Shown: one piece after another, positions 25,077-33,594 of the stretch
How the letters are laid out: each line of letters starts with the position of its first letter
Position numbering within the stretch: position 1 is the stretch's first letter
Assembly (NCBI GenBank): GCA_023415915.1
Contig: JAEZIZ010000066.1
Location: 1-64,000, forward strand
From: Bacillota bacterium
GTDB lineage: Bacteria; Bacillota; Clostridia; Christensenellales; SZUA-584
DNA length: 64,000 nucleotides
Direction of reading: 5' to 3'
Notes under the pieces: generated by a model
The model's input: only the letters and a program-made list of their open reading frames with translations
Database searches by the model: none
Told to the model about the DNA's origin: nothing
Program-made: the position numbers and the translations under genes

Positions 25077-25742
25077 TCATTCAAATGCAATAGCGATAAC
25101 GCGCGTTGGAGAGCCGCCAAATCCGCGGAATTTCACGGGCAGGGCGGTGATAAACCACTCCTCTTCCGTCAGTAGCTGGTCATCCATATATAGCTCTTCT
25201 ACTATGATCACACCATTGCCCAGCAAAACTTCATGCGGGGGCAGGCCCGTACCTTCCGGCCATCCGCCCACGCTCATGCCGTCGATGCAGACGCATTTGA
25301 CGCCTTTTTGAAGCAGGAATTCCGCCGCTTCCTTTGTAAGATACGGCCATTCATATAAATATTCATGATTCATGCCGCGTTTTTGCGCCCAGCCGGTGTA
25401 TAAAAGAACGATATCACCTTTTTTGATGCGTGAGCCTTCTTTTTCCAGATGCTTATCGGTAATGGCCATTGTACCTATATCGCGCAGGTCGATTGCCACT
25501 CCGCGTCCGACAAAAAGTGACGGATCCAACTGGTCGACGGTTGCTTTATCGCAGAAAAAGTGAAAAGGCGCATCCAGGTGCGTACCGGTATGGCTGTTCA
25601 TATCAAAACGTTCCGCGTTAAAGCCGTTTATTGCATAAATCGCTTCGTAATTTATGTTTGTCAGCTTATATGTAGGCCACGCAGGACAAGCGTGGTAAAT
25701 TTCCTGTGTCAAATCTAATATTTTTTTAATTTTCGGTATCAT
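25077..25742 (-). CDS. Cyclase-family metal-dependent hydrolase (kynurenine formamidase-like)
   Basis: PF04199-type hydrolase of about 221 residues. The metal-binding signature HTGTHLDAPFHF is intact, as is the later GVKCVCIDGMSVGG. Family members hydrolyse formamides, lactams or lactone-like bonds. In a sugar-acid module it might open a lactone, which is inference. AGGA lies 8 nt before the ATG at 25742; another ATG three codons upstream is too close to it. Confidence 0.88.
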   Translation of the reverse strand: MIPKIKKILDLTQEIYHACPAWPTYKLTNINYEAIYAINGFNAERFDMNSHTGTHLDAPFHFFCDKATVDQLDPSLFVGRGVAIDLRDIGTMAITDKHLEKEGSRIKKGDIVLLYTGWAQKRGMNHEYLYEWPYLTKEAAEFLLQKGVKCVCIDGMSVGGWPEGTGLPPHEVLLGNGVIIVEELYMDDQLLTEEEWFITALPVKFRGFGGSPTRVIAIAFE

Positions 25743-25809
25743 ATTAGCCATCCTATACTATGGCTCAGTGGGGGCAGTGCCTAAAGCAATGCCCCCTGCC
25801 ATTATTGTT

Positions 25810-26874
25810 TTACTTTATGTATACTGTCTTTTCAGCTGTTGCTTCCATCTCTTCGATGTTGTCCTTCGTCAAGAGGAGAACAGGAACGCTGATTTCCTTT
25901 TCGGGCGTGCCGCCGTCAAAGTAAGTTTTCAGAGCTTTCGCAGCTTCGGCTCCCATGGTGACAGGCTGCTGTGCGCCGCAAACCAGAACCTTGCCTTCTT
26001 TGAGATATTGTACGACCTGAGGATCGCCGTCGAAGCCGGCGACAAATACTTTTCCGGTTAAGCCTGCGTCATCAATCGCTTTTACGAGGCCGATGGTAGC
26101 TAACGCATGATGCGACCAGATACCAACGAGGTCCTTTTCACCGGCAATGATGTTCTGGCCAAATTTGTAGCCTTCATCGATGGTGATCGCTTTGGACTGG
26201 AGAACTGTGCCCATTTTGATGCCGGCTTCATCCATAGCTTCTTTAAAACCATTCTGCCTGTTTTGTCCGTTGATTCTTGCCAGCGGGATGGTTACTTCAG
26301 CGACGGGGCCTTTGGGCAGGTTGTTCTCGCTGATATATTCCGCAACATATTTGCCAACTTCGTTTGCGCCTTCTTTGTTCGGCGTAGAAACGTAGGCCAG
26401 ATATTCGCCGGATTCTGTTCCGATATCAGCAATAACCACGGGAATGTTGGCTTCTTTTGCAATTTTCAGAACAGCGGGGCACGATGCGCTTTCCACCGGC
26501 GAAATAACGATTGCGTCCACTTTCTTTGTGATAGCGTTCTGAGCGTTAGCGAGCTGGGTTTCGGCATTGTCTTTGGAGTCATACGTGGTGAGCGTCCAGC
26601 CGTTTTCGTCGCAAATCTGCTGTACACCGGCCTGTACGTAATTCCAGAAGTCCACTGCGGTGGAAGGTGTCAAATAGGCTATGGACTTAGGTGTAGAAGC
26701 AGCAGGCTCGGAAGACGCTGCAGGCTCGGAAGACGCTGCAGGTGCAGAAGACGCCGCAGGCTCGGAAGACGCTGCAGGCGCAGAAGACGCTGCAGGAGTC
26801 GCTGTGGATGCGCATCCGGCAAACAGCGTAACAACCAATAAGAGAGAGACTGTGAGCACTAACAATTTTTTCAT
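25810..26874 (-). CDS. Sugar ABC transporter substrate-binding lipoprotein (RbsB-like)
   Basis: Extracytoplasmic receptor of a ribose-type importer, 354 residues. The signal peptide ends in the lipobox LFAGC (Cys20). Residues about 23-62 are a repetitive Pro-Ala-Ser-Ser-Glu linker. The periplasmic-binding fold follows (SIAYLTPSTAVDFWNYVQAG; DAIVISPVES; GIWSHHALATIGLVKAI; VAGFDGDPQVVQYLKEGK). Only 1 of the first 13 mature-domain isoleucines is ATA by my count, against 6 of 12 in cheB, which suggests foreign origin or different expression pressure. Confidence 0.93.
   Translation of the reverse strand: MKKLLVLTVSLLLVVTLFAGCASTATPAASSAPAASSEPAASSAPAASSEPAASSEPAASTPKSIAYLTPSTAVDFWNYVQAGVQQICDENGWTLTTYDSKDNAETQLANAQNAITKKVDAIVISPVESASCPAVLKIAKEANIPVVIADIGTESGEYLAYVSTPNKEGANEVGKYVAEYISENNLPKGPVAEVTIPLARINGQNRQNGFKEAMDEAGIKMGTVLQSKAITIDEGYKFGQNIIAGEKDLVGIWSHHALATIGLVKAIDDAGLTGKVFVAGFDGDPQVVQYLKEGKVLVCGAQQPVTMGAEAAKALKTYFDGGTPEKEISVPVLLLTKDNIEEMEATAEKTVYIK
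26699..26800 (-). repeat. 18-bp tandem repeat in the binding-protein linker
   Basis: About five and a half near-identical units of an 18-bp unit (plus strand GCAGGCTCGGAAGACGCT, with GCGCAGAAGACGCT variants) encode the six-residue unit ASSEPA / ASSAPA. Unit changes keep the frame, so linker length can vary by slippage without loss of function. Confidence 0.9.
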
Positions 26875-26918
26875 TTTGAAAAAACCTCCTTCTATTATTT
26901 GACTTTCCTCATTGGAAA

Positions 26919-27908
26919 CTAATTTTTCTGTTTGATATTGGTGACTCTTTCAATGATTAAGGCAAGTATAATAATGATACCGACTGCAAAGCCCTGCCAG
27001 TAAGGGGATACGCCGATGATATCTAGGCCGTTTTTGATGATCCCCATAAATATAACGCCTATGGCTGTACCCAGTATCGTTCCCTTGCCCCCTGTCATCA
27101 GTCCGCCGCCAATGACCACTGCGGCGATGGTGTCCATTTCGTAATTTACACCGTAGTTCGGGTCAACCGATTCGAGTTTGGAAGCTAACAATATGCCTCC
27201 CAACGCAGCCATCAGGCCAGAGGTTACATAAGCCATTATCTTGGTTTTCCTGGTATTAACGCCGGCAATACGCGCGGCATTTTCGTTGCTCCCGATAGCG
27301 TACAGATAACGCCCGAATTTGGTGTTGGATAATACCCAGGACATCACAAAGAACAGTATAATTATGGCAACATAGTATATTCGTATGGCGCCAACTACTG
27401 AAGCCGATGTAATGTCGCCAAATCCGGGAACCAGGTTGGTGATAGCGCGTCCGTTACAGATTAAGTAATCCACGCTTCTGGAAATCGTCATGAGGCCTAA
27501 GGTTGCGATAAACGGAGGCAGCCCTACAAGGCTGATCAAAGCACCGTTGATGAAACCGACTACCGCGCCCGTAGCAAATGCGGCGATAATTCCCAAAAAC
27601 ATATTTTGCGTAGTGGACATTACCAAAGCCATCATCATGGAGCTTAAGCCCAGTAAGTTGCCGACGGAAAGATCGATACCGCCGGTAATGATGACAAAAT
27701 GCTGGCCGATTGCCAATATGCCAATAATCGATATCTGCGACATCACGTTAGTCAGGTTCGTTCCCGATACGAAATTCGGCGCAATGATGGCGATAACTAT
27801 GAAGAAAAACAATAACGCTACGCCAACGCCAAGCTCAGAGCGGTAGTTCTGCGACACCGCCTTGAACTTGGAAAGTTTAACTTTATTGTTTACATTGATT
27901 TCATTCAT
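26919..27908 (-). CDS. Sugar ABC transporter permease (RbsC-like)
   Basis: Inner-membrane channel subunit with 329 residues and about nine hydrophobic segments. Family motifs are FVIITGGIDLSVGNLLGLSS, GLPPFIATLGLMTISR, YAIGSNENAARIAGVNTRKTK and VVIGGGLMTGGKGTILGT. It lies between the ATPase and binding-protein genes; the start follows CGGAGGGAAAGAAAC. Confidence 0.95.
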   Translation of the reverse strand: MNEINVNNKVKLSKFKAVSQNYRSELGVGVALLFFFIVIAIIAPNFVSGTNLTNVMSQISIIGILAIGQHFVIITGGIDLSVGNLLGLSSMMMALVMSTTQNMFLGIIAAFATGAVVGFINGALISLVGLPPFIATLGLMTISRSVDYLICNGRAITNLVPGFGDITSASVVGAIRIYYVAIIILFFVMSWVLSNTKFGRYLYAIGSNENAARIAGVNTRKTKIMAYVTSGLMAALGGILLASKLESVDPNYGVNYEMDTIAAVVIGGGLMTGGKGTILGTAIGVIFMGIIKNGLDIIGVSPYWQGFAVGIIIILALIIERVTNIKQKN

Positions 27909-27923
27909 GTTTCTTTCCCTCCG

Positions 27924-29468
27924 TTAACAATTAGTCGTGTTGGCAGCTATGCTATTGCCAAAAGAAGCATAACTCATAATGAGTTCTTCTGTCGCATTGG
28001 ATATATCCATATCCCCGACAATGGCGCCATCGCGCATGACGATTACGCGGTCACAGATGCCCAGTATTTCCGGCAATTCCGATGAGATGATGATCACGCA
28101 AACGCCTTGGGAAACCAGATTATAAATAATATTGTAGATTTCCGTTTTGGCTGATATGTCAATACCTCTTGTCGGTTCGTCCAGAATGAGTATCCTAGGC
28201 TCAGTCAGCATCCATTTTGCTAATACAACTTTTTGCTGGTTGCCGCCGGACAGGCTCCTTGCCTTGTTATAGAAATTGCCGTAGCGAATGCTGATCTTTT
28301 CCGTAATACTGTCACAATCCTTTTGTTCCGCTTTATGCGGCAGGATACTGCCTTTTTTGCTTGCCGTCTTTGCAAAAACGCAGTTGAGAAGTATGGAAAG
28401 CTCCAGGAACAGTCCTTCTTCCTTCCTGTTTTCCGTTGCGAAACCCATTCCGGCCTTTATGGAATCCTTGGGAGAATGTTTTTTAAGCTTCTTCCCCCCC
28501 ACCAGTACCTCGCCGGTTTTGTAATTATCAACACCGAAGATACAGCGTGCAAGCGACGTACGCCCTGCGCCTACCAACCCTGCAAATCCCAGAATTTGTC
28601 CGGGATAGGCGTTAAACGATACGTTTTTCAGAAAATCGTACATATCGCACATATCTTTCACTTCGAGTATAGGCTTGATGTTGTCTTTTTTTATTTGCGC
28701 GTTCTTTTTACCAAAGAACTCCTTGATCTCGCGGCCTACCATGGCTTTGACCAGCTTCTGCTCGTCCATCTGCCTCATATCGCAGCCGCCCACGACCAGG
28801 TTGCCGTCACGCAAAACTGTTATACGGTCCGAAATTTCGAATATCTCGTTGAAACGATGTGAAACGACGATAAAACCGACACCTTTGTTTTTTAATCTGC
28901 TTATAATCTCAAAGAGCCGGGCTGTTTCTTTCCCCGTAAGAGATGCAGTAGGTTCATCAAGAATAATGATTTTTGATTCGTAGGAAACAGCTTTTAATAT
29001 TTCTATGATCTGTTGTTCTGCAACTGCAAGGTTCTGCAGTTTACTCAAAGGATTTATCTGGTTCTCCATGCCGAATAGCGTTAAAAGTTCGATCGTCCTT
29101 TTTATAGCTTCTTTTTTGTTTAGTATGACGCCGCCTTTAAAGATATCCTCATGGCCCAAGAATATATTCTCATATACCGTCAGATGAGGAACCGCGTTAA
29201 ATTCCTGTGTTACTATTGCAATACCCTGCTTAATGGCGCTGTGCGGATTTTCAATCAATGTTTTTTTGCCATTCAACTCAATCGAGCCGCTGTCCGGCAA
29301 TTCAATGCCTGATAGTATCTTCGCGAGTGTGGATTTCCCGGCGCCGTTTTCACCCATCAAGGCATGAACCTCTCCGGCCATAAGATCAAAATCGACTTTA
29401 TTAAGCGCTTGTACAATCCCGTATCTTTTTGAGATATTTATCGCTTTTAACAAGCATTCTCCCGACAA
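27924..29468 (-). CDS. Sugar ABC transporter ATP-binding protein (RbsA-like, duplicated domain)
   Basis: ATPase of the ribose-type importer, 514 residues with two ABC domains. The first has Walker A GENGAGKS and Walker B IIILDEPTA but a degenerate signature (NLAVAEQQII). The second has GLVGAGRT in place of Walker A, signature LSGGNQQKV and ILILDEPTRG. Asymmetry of this kind is normal for RbsA. Starts with TTG preceded by GAGGTGAAATCGTT. Confidence 0.95.
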   Translation of the reverse strand: MSGECLLKAINISKRYGIVQALNKVDFDLMAGEVHALMGENGAGKSTLAKILSGIELPDSGSIELNGKKTLIENPHSAIKQGIAIVTQEFNAVPHLTVYENIFLGHEDIFKGGVILNKKEAIKRTIELLTLFGMENQINPLSKLQNLAVAEQQIIEILKAVSYESKIIILDEPTASLTGKETARLFEIISRLKNKGVGFIVVSHRFNEIFEISDRITVLRDGNLVVGGCDMRQMDEQKLVKAMVGREIKEFFGKKNAQIKKDNIKPILEVKDMCDMYDFLKNVSFNAYPGQILGFAGLVGAGRTSLARCIFGVDNYKTGEVLVGGKKLKKHSPKDSIKAGMGFATENRKEEGLFLELSILLNCVFAKTASKKGSILPHKAEQKDCDSITEKISIRYGNFYNKARSLSGGNQQKVVLAKWMLTEPRILILDEPTRGIDISAKTEIYNIIYNLVSQGVCVIIISSELPEILGICDRVIVMRDGAIVGDMDISNATEELIMSYASFGNSIAANTTNC

Positions 29469-29679
29469 AACGATTTCACCTCTTTCCTTGTTTTTTATTG
29501 ACGCTAAAAGGCATCACTTAATAAAAGCAAATAAATTCTCTTTATTTCGCGTCGTTTTCCCCAACTATTCGGTTTGCTTTTATTACTCTTGCCCTTTAAT
29601 ATTTGGCGGCTGTAAGATGCAATGTATTTCAGGCAATTTGAAATTCAAAGTTTTTCGCACCGTACGCCCTTCCAAATCT

Positions 29680-30453
29680 TTAGCTACCCTTAATTATGTC
29701 CGAACGTCCAAGCTTAGCTTGCTGCTTTTCGTCTCCCCCAAAGCTATTATTAAGCATACGCAGCATTTTTCTCTCTGAGGAATAACATATAAAGTCGATA
29801 GAATTCTGAGTGTGCGCCCGCAAAGCATCCTGGAGCATTTTTATATCATGTTTTTCCAGAGCATTGACGATATCCATATGTTCATTCAGCGTTTCTTTAT
29901 ATCTTTCTTCGGTGTACAGCATGTCATCAAATATGATTTTATAAAAGAACATGCTGTTTGCCTTTAGATTGGTATAGATATTAAATAACTTATTATTATT
30001 ACAGCTGCTCATCAGGGTCAGATGAAAATTAGATTCGTTCTCAAAAAATATATTTGATTTTTCCCCTACGACGCCCTGAAATCCTATGTTGGCCATCGCA
30101 TGGGCAAAAACTTTTATTTCCTGTACAAACGACTTTTCTTCCTTCGCCCGCTCTATCATCTTTTCTGCATAAAAAAGTTCACACATTTTACGGATCTCAT
30201 AGGTCTCGATAATCTCATCGGTATCGATTTCACGTACTTTCATGCCTTTGCGGGGAATAAAATCGACATAACCTTCCATCATCAACCTATTCAAAGCCTC
30301 GTTAATGGGCGTATGGCTCACCCCCAAGTCCTGTGAAATCTTGCTGATTATCAGTCTTTCCCCCGGCTTATATTTGCCTTTTAAAATATCGTCCTTAATC
30401 TGGGAATAAACGATATCGAGCAACGACATGCTCTTAAATTTCTGAATGTCCAT
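29680..30453 (-). CDS. GntR-family (FCD-type) transcriptional regulator
   Basis: A 257-residue regulator with an N-terminal winged helix (LLDIVYSQIKDDILKGKYKPGERLIISKISQDLGVSHTPINEALNRLMMEGYV) and an all-helical C-terminal ligand-binding domain with the FCD-type pattern (ETYEIRKMCELFYA; HLTLMSSCNNNKL; EHMDIVNALEKHDI; LRAHTQNSID). ATG at 30453 follows GAGGGAGCATTTTTG. Placed between the isomerase gene and the transporter, it most likely represses the module until an acid or sugar ligand binds (inference). Confidence 0.92.
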   Translation of the reverse strand: MDIQKFKSMSLLDIVYSQIKDDILKGKYKPGERLIISKISQDLGVSHTPINEALNRLMMEGYVDFIPRKGMKVREIDTDEIIETYEIRKMCELFYAEKMIERAKEEKSFVQEIKVFAHAMANIGFQGVVGEKSNIFFENESNFHLTLMSSCNNNKLFNIYTNLKANSMFFYKIIFDDMLYTEERYKETLNEHMDIVNALEKHDIKMLQDALRAHTQNSIDFICYSSERKMLRMLNNSFGGDEKQQAKLGRSDIIKGS

Positions 30454-30609
30454 CAAAAATGCTCCCTCGCTTTTATTGTTAGATTTTCAATATATTCTAT
30501 ATTAAACAAATAAAAGCGTCAAACCAATACAAGTAAATATTTTTGAGTTAATCTCTTTCCTTTGGCACAACTCCTTCAAATACTTTGCATCCGAAGACCC
30601 CTCACCTGT

Positions 30610-31878
30610 TTACCATAAGTTGCCGTGTTCGTCGAACGGCAAGGGTTCCGGATCAGAAATCTGCTCCATATGCGGATTTTCACGCACTTCATCCAGCATG
30701 TTTTCAGAAACCCATATTTCGTCTATATGCGAAGTGTCCCGGATGCGGATCACACGCGCGTTATTATAATCTATCTCATTGCAGGATTTTATCGCAACAG
30801 CGATCGCGTCCCTGTCGCTTTCCATAATAATCGGGATTTTGACCATTAAAAGCATGGTATTCGTAACCGCGTTGGGGTAAGTTATCTCGAGGCTGGTACG
30901 GTTAAAAAGCCTGCGCGTGATAGCGTCAAATACGCCTATTCCCGCAGCATTGCCGTGCGTTTCGTCTGTCAGATCGAGCACCGCACGCCGCTGTGCTTTT
31001 ATACCGCCTTTGGCATAGGGCGTCAGGAAAGCGCCGGTTACGTTGGGATCAGCGCCGTCACCGCTGATGTTTTTGCCAAGCTTATCGACTACCAGCACAT
31101 CGGTTTCCTCAAACCATAAATGGCCCATCAGCTTTTTTGCCTCAATCAGCAGTTTGGGCTCTTCCGAAACAATCTCATCGGGCAGAAGCGCCGCTAACTT
31201 GCAGGTCTCGTCGTAGGCGTTTTCTATAATACCCAATCCGAAGATGATGGGCGCATATCGAATGATGCTTTTTGCAAAAAGCGGCACCAGGTGATGCATA
31301 TGTTTGAAGCCGGCCATATGGCAAACTTCCGCGCCTTTTTGTTTGCCCAGTCCTATGGTTATCATCTTCATCAGCCCGCTCTCGTACACTCCGTTGAACG
31401 CGGTATGCCCCTTGATGCGGTTGACAACAATGATTCCGTCGGATTCAGCTGCGTGCTTATCGATAAATACAGGATGTCCCTCGGGTGTAAAGCCGATCTG
31501 CGTAGTTTCCAAAGAGGAGATGATACTGCATCCGCAGAACTCCTCCGTGATACCGTAGCTTTCCAATACCTCCAGCTGCCCTTCGGCCGTCGCGCCGCCG
31601 TGGCTGCCCATGGCTGGGATTATAAATGGCTCCGCGCCTTTTTCCTTGCAGATAGCTGCGATTTCCCGCAGTATTACGGCGATATTCGTTACGCCCCTGC
31701 TGCCGCCGGTAATGGCTATACGCATGCCCGGCTTAATCGTGGATGCAATTTTATCTTTAGAAAGCTGCCTACGTACTTCCGCAACAACATCCTCCAGCAC
31801 GGGGCGTTCAAAAATCTGCCGCACCTTGGCCATTCTTGGAATTCTTATGTCTTTTACAAGATCGCTATAAACTGACAT
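30610..31878 (-). CDS. LarA-like nickel-pincer-nucleotide isomerase (DUF2088 family)
   Basis: A 422-residue protein of the lactate-racemase (LarA) superfamily. The N-terminal domain holds GGSRGVTN (Arg61) and PAMGSHGGAT (His93); then GLMKM supplies Lys171, the position expected to carry the covalent nickel-pincer cofactor, and His187 follows. LarA-type enzymes racemise or epimerise 2-hydroxy acids by hydride transfer. Cofactor-making larB/larC/larE are not in the window. It is the first gene of the minus-strand module (start after AAGGTGAGATA), which points to epimerisation of an imported sugar acid as the entry step. The family call is firm; substrate is unknown. Confidence 0.85.
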   Translation of the reverse strand: MSVYSDLVKDIRIPRMAKVRQIFERPVLEDVVAEVRRQLSKDKIASTIKPGMRIAITGGSRGVTNIAVILREIAAICKEKGAEPFIIPAMGSHGGATAEGQLEVLESYGITEEFCGCSIISSLETTQIGFTPEGHPVFIDKHAAESDGIIVVNRIKGHTAFNGVYESGLMKMITIGLGKQKGAEVCHMAGFKHMHHLVPLFAKSIIRYAPIIFGLGIIENAYDETCKLAALLPDEIVSEEPKLLIEAKKLMGHLWFEETDVLVVDKLGKNISGDGADPNVTGAFLTPYAKGGIKAQRRAVLDLTDETHGNAAGIGVFDAITRRLFNRTSLEITYPNAVTNTMLLMVKIPIIMESDRDAIAVAIKSCNEIDYNNARVIRIRDTSHIDEIWVSENMLDEVRENPHMEQISDPEPLPFDEHGNLW

Positions 31879-32445
31879 TATCTCACCTTAGGATAACAGA
31901 TATCCTATTTCCCACAGTGTATCTTTTCCCCTTCAGACACGTTTAACACCGGCTAAAAAACGGGAAACCTTTTCTTCAATAAGAAAAGGCTCTGTATCTT
32001 ACCATGGATGCCTTTATAATATTGTTTTTCGTCTCCTATATCAGCGTCAGTAATCCTTTTACCGGAGGATGCCGACCTCTTATTTCATTTTGATAATACC
32101 ACAACTTTTTGATGAATTCAATATTTACTCAAATATTTTTACTTATTAATTAAAACTCTCTATGTTGGCAAATTCGCGATTATAGACATAATAAAAGTAC
32201 AAGTATTAAGCCCATTATCAGCAGTATGCTATAATGTTCGCCAATCTTGCAAACAAAAATTTTATGCCGTTTAAAATGGAGCGACGCGCTTTTTTCAATA
32301 TGATGCAGCGGAAGCGTACAAACCGTAATAGAATCTGGCGAACGACTTTTTTATGTTGGGTGTAACAAAGCCCAGGAAATTCAAAACACATAGACTGGCG
32401 TGCACCTTACCCCGGCAGCGCGGATTCCACTTGACCTAATCGAAG
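31879..32445. other. Non-coding stretch upstream of the catabolic module
   Basis: No convincing gene on either strand. It contains the presumed promoter and leader of the isomerase gene, a short inverted repeat next to its start (GGATA-ACAGA-TATCC, 31891-31905), and CCTTTTCTT-CAAT-AAGAAAAGG (31969-31990). Base composition becomes AT-rich around 32090-32230. The right end abuts repeat copy B; part of it may be remnant DNA from the insertion event. Confidence 0.6.
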
Positions 32446-32609
32446 AAGCAAGCTTACCGACTGCTATATCGATCTTTCTAGCGATCGCGAAGCCCTTAAC
32501 ATCACAGTCAAAGTAATTATAAACAGCTGACATTTGTTACGCTTTTATTCGTTTTCTTTATTTATCCAATTAAAATGAATATTTTACGAGAGTCACATTA
32601 TAACGTTTA
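32446..32609 (+). repeat. Direct repeat copy B (remnant of HD-GYP 3' end)
   Basis: Matches 18743-18910 in the same orientation: the last codons of the HD-GYP gene including its TGA, and the following AT-rich tail. It has no gene upstream in frame, so it is a non-functional 3' fragment. Intact gene at one end and a 3' fragment at the other is the pattern left by insertion into the end of a gene. Confidence 0.88.
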
Positions 32610-32662
32610 ATCGACCGCCTATCCATTAAGAATAAGTAATGTAAATCTGATTTATTTTTGGA

Positions 32663-33577
32663 GTGATTGATACGAAATTAAACCTTAAAAAGTTTTTTAT
32701 ACAGTTGTATATACGCTTTCGCGACGACGATATATCGTCGCTGAGCGCGCAGCTTTCCTTTTCTCTGCTTATGTCTTTATTCCCTTTTCTGCTGTTTTTG
32801 CTGAGCGTTGTCAGCGCTATGCCAATCCCGGTTGCCGAGTTCACAAAAAACATTATTAAATTCATGCCGGGAGATGCGGGCACGTTTATATCGGAAGTAA
32901 TAAGCGAGATGATCAACGCAAAAAACACTGCGCTATTATCGATAAGCGCCGTTGTCACTGTCTGGGGTTCGTCCCGCGGCATAGGCGCGCTGAGCAAAGG
33001 CCTTAATAAGGCTTACGACAAGCAAGAAAGCCGCTCGTTTTTCAGGATAACAGTCATGTCGATAGTGTTTACTTTAGGCATGGCTTTGCTGGTGATAATA
33101 ACGCTTCTGTCCATAATATTCGGCAGCCTTATAGGCGAATTTTTATCCGGCTTCTTTGCTTTTCCGCAAGCGTTTTTGGAGTTTTGGGTGATATTAAGGT
33201 ACGCCGTTCCTATAACGTTAACATTTGTAATATTTACCCTTGTTTACACATGCGTGCCCTGCTGCGGCGTCAAGGTAAAGGAAGCGCTGCCCGGCGCCGT
33301 ATTTTCTACCGCAGGCTGGATAGTTACTTCGCTGCTGTTTTCGTTTTACGCCGCCAACGTTTCAGGCTTTACAAGAGTTTACGGCAGCATAGGCGGCATA
33401 ATAATACTCCTTATATGGATATACATAAGCTGCATTATAATAATGATAGGCGGTGAAATAAACGCGACTTTTACGTATTTCCGCAATAATATGAGCGTTG
33501 AAAAATACGAAAACCCCGCCATGCTTCCCGCCTGGTTAAACAGAAAGCTTAAGCATAAACATACCCGCGGCAAATAA
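32663..33577 (+). CDS. YihY/BrkB-family inner membrane protein
   Basis: A 304-residue integral membrane protein with about six hydrophobic segments. Family motifs: DDDISSLSAQLSFSLLMSLFPFLLFLL, WGSSRGIGALSKGLNKAYD and YGSIGGIIILLIWIYISCIIIMIGGEINA. The molecular function of YihY proteins is unsettled. The frame starts with GTG at 32663, which overlaps GGAG, so the exact start is uncertain. Stands alone just right of repeat copy B. Confidence 0.9.
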   Translation: MIDTKLNLKKFFIQLYIRFRDDDISSLSAQLSFSLLMSLFPFLLFLLSVVSAMPIPVAEFTKNIIKFMPGDAGTFISEVISEMINAKNTALLSISAVVTVWGSSRGIGALSKGLNKAYDKQESRSFFRITVMSIVFTLGMALLVIITLLSIIFGSLIGEFLSGFFAFPQAFLEFWVILRYAVPITLTFVIFTLVYTCVPCCGVKVKEALPGAVFSTAGWIVTSLLFSFYAANVSGFTRVYGSIGGIIILLIWIYISCIIIMIGGEINATFTYFRNNMSVEKYENPAMLPAWLNRKLKHKHTRGK

Positions 33578-33594
33578 AAGCCGTTATTCCGCTT

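Noticed and set aside
26681..26902. Plus-strand frame of Glu/Asp/Ala repeats over the binding-protein linker
   Set aside because: It is the antisense reading of the 18-bp tandem repeat in the lipoprotein gene.
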